Shown: positions 51,852-60,887 of the stretch, one piece after another
Position numbering within the stretch: position 1 is the first letter of the stretch
Layout: each line of letters begins with the position of its first letter
Source: Flavobacterium sp.
Lineage (GTDB): Bacteria; Bacteroidota; Bacteroidia; Flavobacteriales; Flavobacteriaceae
Direction: 5' to 3'
Length of the DNA stretch: 64,000 bases
Assembly: GCA_030151255.1 (NCBI GenBank)
Contig: JASLED010000092.1
Location: 38,276-102,275, forward strand
Made by a program: the position numbers and the translations under genes
The notes under the pieces: generated by a model
The model's database searches: none
Seen by the model: the letters and a program-made list of their open reading frames with translations, nothing else
Told to the model about the DNA's origin: nothing

Positions 51852-52892
51852 TTATGATTTATTAGCTAATTGTCCGCAAGCTGCATCAATATCTTTACCT
51901 CTACTTCTGCGCACTACAACCGTAATATTATTGCTTTCTAAGGCTTTGATATAATTATCAATTGCTGAAGAATCTGCTTGTTGAAACATTCCATCATCAA
52001 TTGGATTATATTCAATTAAATTTACTTTTGAAGGTACATATTTGCAAAATTTCACCAAGGCATCTATCGATTTTTTGTCATCGTTGATTCCTTTCCAAAC
52101 TACATATTCGTAAGTAATTCTGCTCTTGGTTTTTGTATACCAATATTGTAAAGCATCTCTCAAATCGGTTAATGGAAAACTTTTAGAAAACGGCATAATT
52201 TCGTTTCTAATTTCTTCTATTGCCGAGTGCAAGGATACGGCTAATTTGAATTTCACACCATCATCTGCCAATTTCTTAATCATTTTTGGAATACCAGATG
52301 TAGAAACTGTAATACGTTTTGCAGACATACCCAATCCTTCGTCTGAAGTAATTTTATCAATGGCTGCTTGCACGTTGTTATAATTCATCAACGGTTCGCC
52401 CATTCCCATAAACACAATATTTGACAATGGCCTGCCGTGATTCAAACGACTTTGTTTATCGATGGTAACTACTTGATCGTAAATTTCGTCAGGATTTAAG
52501 TTTCTCATGCGTTTTAAACGTGCCGTTGCGCAAAATTCGCAATCTAAGCTACAGCCTACTTGAGATGATACACAAGCGGTTGTTCTGGTTTCGGTAGGAA
52601 TTAATACAGATTCCACAATTAATCCGTCGTGTAATTTTACTCCGTTTTTAATTGTTCCATCAATGCTAATTTGCATTGTATCTACAGAAACATGATTGAT
52701 TACAAAATGATCGTCCAACATTTGACGAGTTTCTTTGGATAAGTTACTCATATCTTCAAATGTGTGGGCGCTTTTGCTCCATAACCATTCATATACTTGA
52801 TTTCCTCTAAATGCTTTATCTCCTTGAGAAACAAAAAATTCTCTTAATGCTTCTTTAGATAAACTTCTGATATCTTTTTTCTCCGCTTGCAT
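51852..52892 (-). CDS. rlmN: 23S rRNA/tRNA adenine-C2 methyltransferase RlmN
   Basis: A 346-residue radical-SAM enzyme that methylates C2 of A2503 in 23S rRNA and A37 in some tRNAs. The radical-SAM cluster motif is CSLDCEFC (about 117-124), preceded by TRTTACVSSQVG. The mechanistic Cys pair includes the C-terminal Cys in DAACGQLA. FMGMGEPLMN and AVSLHS are further RlmN/Cfr signatures, and the N-terminal FRGNQVYEWLW domain is intact. RlmN rather than Cfr is supported by the full N-terminal domain and normal length. An exact -7 box ends only 4 nt before the ATG. Confidence 0.95.
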   Translation of the reverse strand: MQAEKKDIRSLSKEALREFFVSQGDKAFRGNQVYEWLWSKSAHTFEDMSNLSKETRQMLDDHFVINHVSVDTMQISIDGTIKNGVKLHDGLIVESVLIPTETRTTACVSSQVGCSLDCEFCATARLKRMRNLNPDEIYDQVVTIDKQSRLNHGRPLSNIVFMGMGEPLMNYNNVQAAIDKITSDEGLGMSAKRITVSTSGIPKMIKKLADDGVKFKLAVSLHSAIEEIRNEIMPFSKSFPLTDLRDALQYWYTKTKSRITYEYVVWKGINDDKKSIDALVKFCKYVPSKVNLIEYNPIDDGMFQQADSSAIDNYIKALESNNITVVVRRSRGKDIDAACGQLANKS

Positions 52893-52896
52893 ACTG

Positions 52897-52904
52897 CAAA
52901 GTTA
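52897..52904 (-). promoter_or_regulatory. -7 box for rlmN, almost abutting the start codon
   Basis: The minus strand reads TAACTTTG (TAnnTTTG). Only 4 nt separate it from the ATG at 52892, so transcription would start at or near the start codon, implying a leaderless or near-leaderless mRNA. Confidence 0.4.
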
Positions 52905-52964
52905 ATTTTTTTACGCGAATTAATAGAGTTTTGCTATTGCTAGGTTATTTTTATTTCTATCAAC

Positions 52965-52995
52965 AAAAAAAGCTAACATTCTATCGAATGTTAGC
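52965..52995 (-). terminator. Terminator after fumarase gene
   Basis: 10-bp perfect stem GCTAACATTC (52972-52981) / GAATGTTAGC (52986-52995), loop TATC, T-run on the minus strand. Confidence 0.85.
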
Positions 52996-53031
52996 CTTTC
53001 CTCATTTAATATTTATTGAATTGATAGTTTT

Positions 53032-54636
53032 CTATTTTAAATCTGCAAAGAAATCATTCCCTTTATCATCTGTGATGATGAAAGCAGGAAAATCTTTTAC
53101 CACAATTTTACGTACAGCTTCCATTCCTAGTTCTGGAAAATCTACTACTTCAACGCTTAAAATGTTTTCTTTTGCAAGAATTGCCGCTGGTCCGCCAATA
53201 GAGCCTAAATAAAAGCCACCATGTTTTTTACAAGCATCTGTAACAGCTTGGCTACGGTTTCCTTTGGCCAACATAATCATACTTCCTCCAACTGCCTGAA
53301 AAGCATCTACGTATGGATCCATACGTCCAGCTGTTGTAGGTCCAAAACTACCTGAAGGCATTCCTTCTGGTGTTTTTGCAGGTCCTGCATAATAAACTGG
53401 GTGATTTTTGAAGTATTCTGGCATTTCTTCGCCATTGTCTAACATTTCCTGAATTTTAGCATGCGCAATATCTCGTGCTACAATTACAGTTCCGTTTAAC
53501 ATTAAACGTGTTTTTACAGGATATTTAGTTAGCTCAGCTAATTGCTCTTTCATTGGTTTATCCAAATCAATTACAATTGGCGCCTCTAAATGTGGTGCTA
53601 CAGCAGGTAATAATCTTGCAGGATTTGTTTCTAACTGTTCCACAAACAATCCTTCTGCTGTAATTTTTGCTTTGATATTTCTGTCTGCCGAACAAGAAAC
53701 TCCCAATCCTACAGGACAAGAAGCTGCATGACGAGGTAAACGAATTACACGAACATCGTGCGTAAAGTATTTTCCGCCAAACTGCGCTCCAATATGCGAT
53801 TCTTGACAGATTAATTGTAAACGTTTTTCCCACTCAAGATCACGGAAAGCTTGTCCGCCCATATTTCCTGTTGTAGGTAAATTATCATAATATCCTGCAG
53901 ATGCTTTTTTTACGGCTGCCAAGTTTGCTTCGGCAGATGTTCCGCCAATCACTAAAGCTAAGTGATACGGAGGACAAGCCGAAGTACCTAAATCCATTAT
54001 TTTTTCTTTGATGAACTCAGTTAAATTTTTCTCATTTAATAACGATTTTGTTTTTTGGTACAAAAATGTTTTATTGGCAGAACCTCCTCCTTTTGCTAAA
54101 AACAAAAATTCGTATTTAGCACCTTCTGTTGCATAAATATCAATTTGCGCAGGGAGATTTGAACCTGAGTTTTTTTCTTCAAACATACTAATTGGAACAA
54201 TTTGAGAATATCTCAAATTCTTCTTTTGATATGTATTAAAAATTCCTTTTGATAAACTATCGGCATCATTAGAGCCTGTGTATACATTTTCTCCTTTTTT
54301 TCCTACAACAATTGCAGTTCCTGTATCTTGACAAGATGGCAACTGTCCGTCTACTGCAACAACAGCATTTTGCAATAGATTATAAGCCACAAAACGATCA
54401 TTATCTGTTGCTTCTGGATCATCTAGAATTGCTCTTAATTTTTCTAAATGCGATGTTCTCAACATAAAAGAAACATCCGTCATAGCTGTTTCAGCCAATA
54501 ATTCAATTCCCTTAGGATCAACCACTAAAATTTCTCTATCTCCTAATTTTTCAACTTTTACAAAATCAGAAGAAATTTTTTTGTATTGCGTATCATCTTT
54601 TTGAATTGGATACGGATCTTGATATAAGAAGTCCAT
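53032..54636 (-). CDS. Class I fumarate hydratase (4Fe-4S)
   Basis: A 534-residue TCA-cycle enzyme that interconverts fumarate and malate with an oxygen-sensitive 4Fe-4S cluster. The three conserved Cys are in [10 protein letters not shown] (about 105), [13 protein letters not shown] (about 224) and [11 protein letters not shown] (about 318). The alpha and beta parts are fused (beta domain from about 370 with [15 protein letters not shown] and [18 protein letters not shown]), as in FumA/FumB. Its cluster is a likely client of the Fe-S genes near 11-12 kb. It stands alone with its own terminator. Confidence 0.94.
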   Translation of the reverse strand: MDFLYQDPYPIQKDDTQYKKISSDFVKVEKLGDREILVVDPKGIELLAETAMTDVSFMLRTSHLEKLRAILDDPEATDNDRFVAYNLLQNAVVAVDGQLPSCQDTGTAIVVGKKGENVYTGSNDADSLSKGIFNTYQKKNLRYSQIVPISMFEEKNSGSNLPAQIDIYATEGAKYEFLFLAKGGGSANKTFLYQKTKSLLNEKNLTEFIKEKIMDLGTSACPPYHLALVIGGTSAEANLAAVKKASAGYYDNLPTTGNMGGQAFRDLEWEKRLQLICQESHIGAQFGGKYFTHDVRVIRLPRHAASCPVGLGVSCSADRNIKAKITAEGLFVEQLETNPARLLPAVAPHLEAPIVIDLDKPMKEQLAELTKYPVKTRLMLNGTVIVARDIAHAKIQEMLDNGEEMPEYFKNHPVYYAGPAKTPEGMPSGSFGPTTAGRMDPYVDAFQAVGGSMIMLAKGNRSQAVTDACKKHGGFYLGSIGGPAAILAKENILSVEVVDFPELGMEAVRKIVVKDFPAFIITDDKGNDFFADLK

Positions 54637-54716
54637 GAATTTTTTTTTAGTATTGTAAAGTAAAGTTACTAATTATTGCTATCCAAAAACAATAGAATGT
54701 TTCTAAATAATAAGCG

Positions 54717-54771
54717 TTCAGCGATTGGCTTTTACCGAATATACGCTGAAAAAACAGTTGATAAATCGGTA
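54717..54771. repeat. Overlapping inverted repeats before the esterase gene
   Basis: TTCAGCG (54717-54723) pairs with CGCTGAA (54744-54750), and TACCGA (54733-54738) with TCGGTA (54766-54771). The two pairings are interleaved, so they exclude each other unless a pseudoknot forms. The region between the fumarase and esterase starts is otherwise AT-rich. An operator or RNA switch is possible but unsupported. Confidence 0.3.
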
Positions 54772-54831
54772 TTTTCCATTTATTCAACGATGCAATCTTT
54801 ATTTTTTTAATTTTGAAAAAATAATTTATTT

Positions 54832-55683
54832 ATGACAATACAAAAAACATTTTTTTCTGCATTTTTTCTCTTGCTTTCGTTGATAATATATGCAAACAAA
54901 AAACCTCAACCAATAAAACTTGGCGAATCAGTTAGCATAAAGTCGAGTATTTTAAATGAAAATAGAACCATCAACATTTACCTACCACCAGAATATTCAG
55001 CTAAATCTGACAAAAAATATCCTGTTGTTTATATTTTAGATGGCGGTGTTGAGGAGGATTTTATTCATCTAACAGGTATTTTTAGATTTAATGCTCTTAC
55101 ATGGATTAATCGTTTTCCCGAAGCTATTATAATTGGCATTGAAAATACAAATAGACGAAGAGATTTTACGTTTCCGGTAAATAATTTAGATTTTATTGAA
55201 AAAGAAGGATTTAGCAAAACACATTTTCCTCAGTATGGAGGAGCTGACAATTATATCAAATTTTTGCAACAAGAATTAATTCCATATGTAGAGAAAAAGT
55301 ATAATGTTAATTCGAATCGAACAGTTGTTGGAGAATCTTTAGCTGGATTAATGAGCGCTTATTTATTAGTTAATTATCCCACACTATTTTGTAACTATAT
55401 TATTGTAAGCCCGAGTTTATGGTGGGGCGATGGACAATTGTTGCAAAAAGATGCAGAAGCTAAAATTAATGAAATTCAACAGCCTATAAATGTTTTTGTA
55501 GCTGCACCAAAGAAAGAAGAAGATGTAAAAATGTATAACGAATCGGTACAGTTTTATTCGAGCTTATTAAACAATGCTTCATTAAATACTACATTTGATT
55601 ATTTAGAAGACGAAACGCATGCTACCGTATTTCATTTAGCAGTTTATAATGCATTAAAAAAACAATTTCAGATTAAAAAATAG
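54832..55683 (+). CDS. Exported esterase D/Fes-type alpha/beta hydrolase
   Basis: A 283-residue exported hydrolase (signal peptide about 1-22, ending IYAN). The fold opens with RTINIYLPPEYS and YPVVYILDGG; the nucleophile is Ser in VVGESLAGLMSAY (GxSxG, about 167-171), and His in EDETHATVFH (about 264) is the likely catalytic His. Similar proteins include IroE-type siderophore esterases and unspecific carbohydrate acetyl-esterases. No siderophore genes are near, so the substrate cannot be named. It is convergent with the cytochrome c gene, with a bidirectional terminator between them. Confidence 0.82.
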   Translation: MTIQKTFFSAFFLLLSLIIYANKKPQPIKLGESVSIKSSILNENRTINIYLPPEYSAKSDKKYPVVYILDGGVEEDFIHLTGIFRFNALTWINRFPEAIIIGIENTNRRRDFTFPVNNLDFIEKEGFSKTHFPQYGGADNYIKFLQQELIPYVEKKYNVNSNRTVVGESLAGLMSAYLLVNYPTLFCNYIIVSPSLWWGDGQLLQKDAEAKINEIQQPINVFVAAPKKEEDVKMYNESVQFYSSLLNNASLNTTFDYLEDETHATVFHLAVYNALKKQFQIKK

Positions 55684-55704
55684 CAGTTAATTAAAATATA
55701 AAAC

Positions 55705-55745
55705 AACAAAAGCTTGGATAAAATTATTCAAGCTTTTGTTATTTT
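55705..55745. terminator. Bidirectional terminator between esterase and cytochrome c genes
   Basis: 12-bp stem AACAAAAGCTTG (55705-55716) / CAAGCTTTTGTT (55729-55740), with T-rich flanks in both directions. Confidence 0.8.
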
Positions 55746-55756
55746 ATGTTGTTAAG

Positions 55757-56167
55757 TTACAAACTTCTCATATAAGCTTCTAAAGCTTCTAATTCGGTAT
55801 CGCTCATCTTTTTTGTAATTTGTAGATTAGCTTGCATGATAATAAATTGAGATGGATCTACAATTGGATCTAATTCGCCTTTTAAAAACGATACAATACT
55901 TGCGCCTTCTTTATCATAAATACGCACAATATCTTGCACGCTTGGTCCTATAACTTTTTTGTCTGCTAAATGACAAGAAGTACAGGTTCCTTTTCCTGTA
56001 AACAATTTTTCGCCCAAGGCTATTTTTTCGGCAGTTGTCATTTCTACACTTGCGCCTCTTTCTGATTCATATACTGGCTCTGGTAATTGAGTTTCTTGTT
56101 TTTTTCCACACGAAAAAAATACAATCGAAGCTACCAAAGCTATCATTGTTTTTAGGTAATTACGCAT
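55757..56167 (-). CDS. Lipoprotein cytochrome c
   Basis: A 136-residue monohaem cytochrome anchored by a lipid (lipobox FFSCGKK, Cys20). The haem motif CTSCH lies near residue 61 after ALGEKLFTGKG, and the distal Met is probably in FIIMQANLQ (about 109); the C-terminal helix is MSDTELEALEAYMRSL. It is a class I c-type cytochrome, probably an electron shuttle to a terminal oxidase or to a periplasmic enzyme. A TAAATTTG -7 box lies about 30 nt upstream. It is divergent from the thioredoxin-like pair. Confidence 0.9.
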   Translation of the reverse strand: MRNYLKTMIALVASIVFFSCGKKQETQLPEPVYESERGASVEMTTAEKIALGEKLFTGKGTCTSCHLADKKVIGPSVQDIVRIYDKEGASIVSFLKGELDPIVDPSQFIIMQANLQITKKMSDTELEALEAYMRSL

Positions 56168-56195
56168 ACTGAATTTGTTTATTTATTTGTTTACC

Positions 56196-56203
56196 CAAAT
56201 TTA
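56196..56203 (-). promoter_or_regulatory. -7 box for the cytochrome c gene
   Basis: The minus strand reads TAAATTTG, matching TAnnTTTG, 29 nt upstream of the start codon at 56167. Confidence 0.45.
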
Positions 56204-56286
56204 CAAAAACTATTAGACTTAGCTTTTGCACTTTGCAAACATTTAATTCAAAAAGTTTATATTCGTTCAACCAAAAAAACTTAATA

Positions 56287-57078
56287 ATGAGAAAATTAAT
56301 TACCTTATTAACCTTTGTGTTGTGCACTACTTTATTTGCACAAAGCACCAATAAAGATGTATACATTGCGCAACATTTACCTTTGCTGAAAGAAAATCTT
56401 TCCAACCAAGAATACAATCAGTTCAAAAAAAGTATGCGATTTAACAAAGAAGGAAAACTAATTATTCAGAATTTTAATCTATTAGAAAAAGGTGCTGGCG
56501 ATCAAATTGGGGTTTATTATCAATATATATTTTCACAAAGAAGCGGTAGAATTGAAACTATAAGTTTTATTAAAGAAGATGGAACTGAAATGATTATAGC
56601 CCCAGATGGAACTATTACCAATAAAACCAGCGTATCTACCAAAGCAGTAGCCAATAATGAAATAGTAGAAAATACAATTCGTTCATACACTGATAAAGAA
56701 TACAATGTAAGCGAATTAGTTACAGAAGATGGTTTGTTTATTGTTACCTCAACAGGATGTGGCCCGTGTGTGATGGCTTATCCTGAATTAAACAAATTGA
56801 CACAAAACCCAGCATTTGCAAAAATTAATTTTGTAGCGTTGTATCGAGATAGTTTTCAGAAAATAAATACGTTTAAAGAAGGAAGTATGTTTCAACGATT
56901 TGGAGAACTTAATGAACCTTGGGTAATTTTTAATTCTGACGAATTAATCAAAAAGTACAAAACAAAGTATGACTTTAAAGGAGTTCCCTACGTTTTTATT
57001 AAAAAGGATGGGAAAATTATCTATCAAAATTATGGCATAAAAATAGAAGACATCGAAAAAGAATTAGCGAAATTATAA
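56287..57078 (+). CDS. Exported thioredoxin-fold protein, copy 1
   Basis: A 263-residue exported protein (signal peptide MRKLITLLTFVLCTTLFAQ). The N-terminal 110 residues have no recognised family. The C-terminal 135 form a thioredoxin-like domain with redox motif CGPC (about 158-161) in TSTGCGPCVMAYPELNKL and cis-Pro region FKGVPYVFIKKDG. It probably acts as a periplasmic disulfide reductase or TlpA/ResA-like protein. Start ATG 56287 was chosen because it gives the signal peptide; the upstream reading from 56233 adds a non-signal-like segment. It is followed 2 nt later by a paralogue with an almost identical catalytic half. Confidence 0.82.
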   Translation: MRKLITLLTFVLCTTLFAQSTNKDVYIAQHLPLLKENLSNQEYNQFKKSMRFNKEGKLIIQNFNLLEKGAGDQIGVYYQYIFSQRSGRIETISFIKEDGTEMIIAPDGTITNKTSVSTKAVANNEIVENTIRSYTDKEYNVSELVTEDGLFIVTSTGCGPCVMAYPELNKLTQNPAFAKINFVALYRDSFQKINTFKEGSMFQRFGELNEPWVIFNSDELIKKYKTKYDFKGVPYVFIKKDGKIIYQNYGIKIEDIEKELAKL

Positions 57079-57080
57079 AA

Positions 57081-57890
57081 ATGAAAAAAAGTTTAAAATG
57101 GATAGTATTAATTCTTGTCTTACTGCTATCATCTGTTGCGTATTTTTACTCACAAACACCTAACAAAGACCACTATATTGACAAAAACTTCCCTGCGCTA
57201 AAAGAAAATTTAACACCCGAAGAGCAGCAACAATTCAAAGAAAGCATGAGTTTTTCTTTAATGGGAAAATTATCTGAATTTGACCTCGATTTATTAGAAA
57301 AAGGAGCGGGCAATCAATTTGGAAAATATTATCAACATATAGCTACTGAAATGACTGGAACCTCCTTGGTAATTGGTTTAGTAAGAGAAGATGGAACTGA
57401 AATGATTATTGATACCGATGGAACTATTACTAGCCAAACCAATGTATCTACCAAAGCAGTGGTCAATAATGAAATAGTAGAAAATACAATTCGTTCATAC
57501 ACTGATAAAGAATACAATGTAAGCGAATTAGTTACAGAAGATGGTTTGTTTATTGTTACCTCAACAGGATGTGGCCCGTGTGTAATGGCTTATCCTAAAT
57601 TAAACAAATTGACAGAAAACCCAGCATTTGCAAAAATTAATTTTGTAGCGTTGTATCGAGATAGTTTTCAGAAGATAAATACGTTTAAAGATGGAAGCAT
57701 GTTTCAACGATTTGGAGAACTAAATGAGCCTTGGGTAATTTTTAGTTCTGACGAATTAATCAAAAAGTACAAAATCAAGTATGATTTTAAAACAGTTCCT
57801 TTCGTTTTTATTAAGAAAGATGGGGAAATCATCTACCAAAATTATGGCATAAAAATAGAAGGCATCGAAAAAGAATTAGCGAAATTATAA
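57081..57890 (+). CDS. Exported thioredoxin-fold protein, copy 2
   Basis: A 269-residue tandem paralogue. The N-terminus (MKKSLKWIVLILVLLLSSVAYFYSQ) may be a signal anchor or signal peptide. The first half resembles copy 1 only moderately (NKDHYIDKNFPALKENL against NKDVYIAQHLPLLKENL), whereas the second half, including CGPC and the cis-Pro loop, is nearly identical at both protein and DNA level. Such a step in similarity points to gene conversion or strong selection on the catalytic domain. Function as for copy 1. It ends at a bidirectional terminator facing hemB. Confidence 0.82.
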   Translation: MKKSLKWIVLILVLLLSSVAYFYSQTPNKDHYIDKNFPALKENLTPEEQQQFKESMSFSLMGKLSEFDLDLLEKGAGNQFGKYYQHIATEMTGTSLVIGLVREDGTEMIIDTDGTITSQTNVSTKAVVNNEIVENTIRSYTDKEYNVSELVTEDGLFIVTSTGCGPCVMAYPKLNKLTENPAFAKINFVALYRDSFQKINTFKDGSMFQRFGELNEPWVIFSSDELIKKYKIKYDFKTVPFVFIKKDGEIIYQNYGIKIEGIEKELAKL

Positions 57891-57894
57891 AATG

Positions 57895-57931
57895 AAAAAG
57901 CTCGACAATATATATTTATCGAGCTTTTTTT
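57895..57931. terminator. Bidirectional terminator between the thioredoxin pair and hemB
   Basis: 11-bp stem AAAAAGCTCGA (57895-57905) / TCGAGCTTTTT (57919-57929), with A- and T-runs. Confidence 0.85.
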
Positions 57932-57948
57932 ATTTGATTTAATCTGTA

Positions 57949-58941
57949 TTATTTATTCAATACAATTGCTGCTTCTTTCGCAAAATAAGTAGAAATTAAA
58001 CTTGCTCCTGCGCGTTTAATACACGTTAGTTGTTCCATCATTACTAAATCGTGGTCCAACCAACCTCTTTCTGCTGCTGCTTTTACCATGGCATATTCTC
58101 CCGAAACGTGGAAAACAGATACCGGAACATTTACCGCATCTTTTACTTCACGAACGATATCCAAATAAGCAATTCCTGGTTTTACCATTACAATATCCGC
58201 TCCTTCTTCAACATCGTACATTGCTTCTTTTATGGCTTCAATTCGGTTGGCATAATCCATTTGATACGTCTTTTTGTCTTTCGGTACTTCAACATCCAAA
58301 CGAGGCGCGCTATCTAACGCATCTCTAAACGGACCGTAAAAAGCAGACGCATATTTGGCAGAATAACTCATAATACCTACATCGGTAAATCCGGATTGAT
58401 CCAATGCTTGGCGCATACGCAAAACACGACCATCCATCATATCGCTTGGCGCAACAAAATCAGCTCCTGCTTCTGCATGAGAAACACTCATTTTTGTCAA
58501 CGCATCTACCGTAGCATCGTTGATTACTTTTCCGTTTTCGATAATTCCATCATGTCCGTAAATAGAATAAGGGTCCAACGCAACATCTGGCATAACCACC
58601 ATACCCGGGCACGCATCTTTAATGGCTTTGATGGCAGTTTGCATCAATCCATTGGCATTCCAAGCTTCTGTTCCTTTGTTGTCTTTTAAATGATCGCTTA
58701 CTTTTACGTATATATTTACTGCGCGGATACCCAACGCATACAATTCTTTTACTTCTTTTACCGTCAAATCAACAGATCTTCTAAAAATACCTGGCATTGA
58801 CGGAATAGGTTCCTCTACATTTGTTCCTTCCGAAATAAACATAGGAAACATAAAATCTTGTGGAGTTACAATAGTTTCTCTCACTAAACTACGAATAGAT
58901 TCGCTTGTTCTTAATCTTCTACCTCTTTGTAATGGAAACAT
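57949..58941 (-). CDS. hemB: Porphobilinogen synthase (5-aminolevulinate dehydratase)
   Basis: A 330-residue enzyme joining two 5-aminolevulinate molecules to porphobilinogen. Schiff-base lysines are in SYSAKYASAFYGPFR (about 200) and MVKPG (about 252). The metal-site segment reads MPDVALDPYSIYGHDGI, with Asp/Ala in place of the Cys triad of zinc enzymes, as in the Mg-dependent plant and Pseudomonas-like group. It is the last gene of the haem operon, but it is separated from hemF by an unrelated-looking gene and about 50 nt. It ends in the shared terminator. Confidence 0.95.
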   Translation of the reverse strand: MFPLQRGRRLRTSESIRSLVRETIVTPQDFMFPMFISEGTNVEEPIPSMPGIFRRSVDLTVKEVKELYALGIRAVNIYVKVSDHLKDNKGTEAWNANGLMQTAIKAIKDACPGMVVMPDVALDPYSIYGHDGIIENGKVINDATVDALTKMSVSHAEAGADFVAPSDMMDGRVLRMRQALDQSGFTDVGIMSYSAKYASAFYGPFRDALDSAPRLDVEVPKDKKTYQMDYANRIEAIKEAMYDVEEGADIVMVKPGIAYLDIVREVKDAVNVPVSVFHVSGEYAMVKAAAERGWLDHDLVMMEQLTCIKRAGASLISTYFAKEAAIVLNK

Positions 58942-58992
58942 GTTTTTTGTATTTTTTATATGCTTTGGAATAACATTTTTAAACGTTAATCT

Positions 58993-59955
58993 TTATAATG
59001 TTATTTCTTGATGTACTTCTTGTTTTATTTTTTTGAATTCTTTGCTGTAAATATTTTTTATTTTTTTGGGTGGATCAAACCTAAATCCCATTGAAATTAA
59101 TGCGTTTAATGATGTTTCGTCAATATGTGCTTTATTTTCATTAAATAAAAAACTAGAATTATTGATCTCCAAATAGCTATAAAATGAATTAGCATCATAA
59201 CCTAATTTAGAGTTAAAAATTACCTGACAAAGTGCAGATGTTTTTTTGTTGTGAATATTTATTCCTGCTCCAACCCCAACTCCGCCAGATAAAAAAACCT
59301 TTTTATTAATTACCCAGGTATAATAATAGGAAGGACTTAATGATAAGTTATACGTTTCTATATCAAAAGTTGCCTTATCATCTTTATTCTCTAAACTTGT
59401 GTAGTAATAAGCAAAATTTGACACAAAACTTCCTGCACTTTTAATTTGCCATTGATTTTGATTAAACAATGCCGAAAAAGAAAAGTTATTATTATGTACA
59501 TAAGAAGTTGTGCCGCCTAATCTTAAAGATCGAAAAGAAGGTAAATAAAATCCATCTTTACTTTTTAATTCAGTAAAAAAACCTTTCTGCTTAATAATAC
59601 TTATTGATTGATACCATTTTTTATAATTAAATCTTGTATCAAAATTAAAATTACTCGCTTTATATTTGCTTCCTTCAGACTTCATAAACCAAGGCGTATA
59701 ACCTACCGAAACATCTATAATTTTATAAGTAACTCCAAAACTTATCTTATCTTTTATATTTGGAAAAAAATTAAAATTCTCCTGCTTACCATCTATCTCT
59801 TGCTTAAGGATAAATGAATCAGTATCTTTTTGATAACTTGTTCTAACTATTATTTTTTCTTCATAAGAAACCATATAAGGATTCAAAGTATCTTTTTGAG
59901 CCAAAATACTTGTACTAAAAAAAAATCCTAGAAAAAACAGAGTTAATCTAACCAT
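58993..59955 (-). CDS. Exported DUF4421-like outer membrane protein
   Basis: A 320-residue exported protein (signal peptide about 1-19, ending SILAQ). The mature part is a series of amphipathic strands (VSYEEKIIVRTSY, DKISFGVTYKIIDVSVGYT, FNFDTRFNYKKWYQ, LSLSPSYYYTWVINKKVFLSGGVGVGAGIN, ALISMGFRF), with the pattern of DUF4421 barrels. It overlaps hemF by 13 nt and is inside the haem operon, so it is translationally coupled to hemF. Whether it has a role in haem or iron handling is unknown; porphyrin export or uptake would be one testable idea. Confidence 0.65.
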   Translation of the reverse strand: MVRLTLFFLGFFFSTSILAQKDTLNPYMVSYEEKIIVRTSYQKDTDSFILKQEIDGKQENFNFFPNIKDKISFGVTYKIIDVSVGYTPWFMKSEGSKYKASNFNFDTRFNYKKWYQSISIIKQKGFFTELKSKDGFYLPSFRSLRLGGTTSYVHNNNFSFSALFNQNQWQIKSAGSFVSNFAYYYTSLENKDDKATFDIETYNLSLSPSYYYTWVINKKVFLSGGVGVGAGINIHNKKTSALCQVIFNSKLGYDANSFYSYLEINNSSFLFNENKAHIDETSLNALISMGFRFDPPKKIKNIYSKEFKKIKQEVHQEITL

Positions 59956-60848
59956 GCATTTGGTTCTTTTAATATCCTGATCAGTTTTTCTTCTTCACTT
60001 CCTTCTTCTGGATGATGATCGTACACCCATTGTACATGCGGTGGTAAACTCATCAAAATAGATTCGATACGGCCATTGGTTTTCAATCCGAATAACGTTC
60101 CTTTATCATGTACTAAATTAAATTCCACGTAACGGCCACGTCTGATTTCTTGCCAAGTACGTTGTTCTGCTGTGTAAGGTAAATTCATTCTTTTTTCTAC
60201 GATAGGCACATAAGCTTCAAGAAAACTATCTCCTACTTCAGTTACAAAATTATACCATTGTTCAGACCTCCAGTTTTCGGTTGCTTCTAATCGATCAAAA
60301 AACAATCCGCCTACACCGCGTGCTTCTTCTCTATGGGCATTCCAAAAATATTCGTCGCATTGTTTTTTGTACAACGGATAAAAAGCTGGATTGTGCTTAT
60401 CACACGCCGTTTTACACACTTGATGGAAATGCTTGGCATCTTCTTCAAACAAATAATAAGGCGTTAAATCTTGCCCACCACCAAACCAAGAGCGTACAAT
60501 ATTGCCTTGTTTGTCGTACATTTCAAAATAACGCCAATTGGCATGCACTGTAGGTACCATTGGATTTTTGGGATGAATAACTAAACTCAATCCACAAGCA
60601 TAAAAATCTACATCACCAACATTAAAATACTTTTGCATGGCTACAGGCAATTCGCCGTGAACTGCAGAAATATTTACTCCGCCTTTTTCAAATACATCGC
60701 CATTTTCAATAACGCGAGTTCGTCCTCCACCACCTTCGGCACGTTCCCACAAATCTTGTTGAAACTTTGCCTTACCGTCCACTTTTTCTAAACCTGCGGT
60801 AATGGTATCTTGAAGTTGTTGAATATATTGATAGAACTTTTCTTTCAT
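59943..60848 (-). CDS. hemF: Oxygen-dependent coproporphyrinogen III oxidase
   Basis: A 301-residue enzyme that decarboxylates coproporphyrinogen III to protoporphyrinogen IX using O2. Signatures are WERAEGGGGRTRVIENGDVFEKGGVN (about 34-59, shortened here to key blocks), HANWRYFEM, GGGQDLTPYYLF and the C-terminal GRYVEFNLVHDKGTLFGLKTNGRIESILMSLPP region. Start ATG 60848 (MKEKFYQYIQQ) matches the family beginning; in-frame upstream starts at 60863 and 60884 add only a basic tail. Using HemF rather than HemN indicates aerobic haem synthesis. Confidence 0.94.
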   Translation of the reverse strand: MKEKFYQYIQQLQDTITAGLEKVDGKAKFQQDLWERAEGGGGRTRVIENGDVFEKGGVNISAVHGELPVAMQKYFNVGDVDFYACGLSLVIHPKNPMVPTVHANWRYFEMYDKQGNIVRSWFGGGQDLTPYYLFEEDAKHFHQVCKTACDKHNPAFYPLYKKQCDEYFWNAHREEARGVGGLFFDRLEATENWRSEQWYNFVTEVGDSFLEAYVPIVEKRMNLPYTAEQRTWQEIRRGRYVEFNLVHDKGTLFGLKTNGRIESILMSLPPHVQWVYDHHPEEGSEEEKLIRILKEPNAWLD

Positions 60849-60887
60849 AATCTTGTTATTCATTTTTGGCAATTCTTTCCGCAAGAA

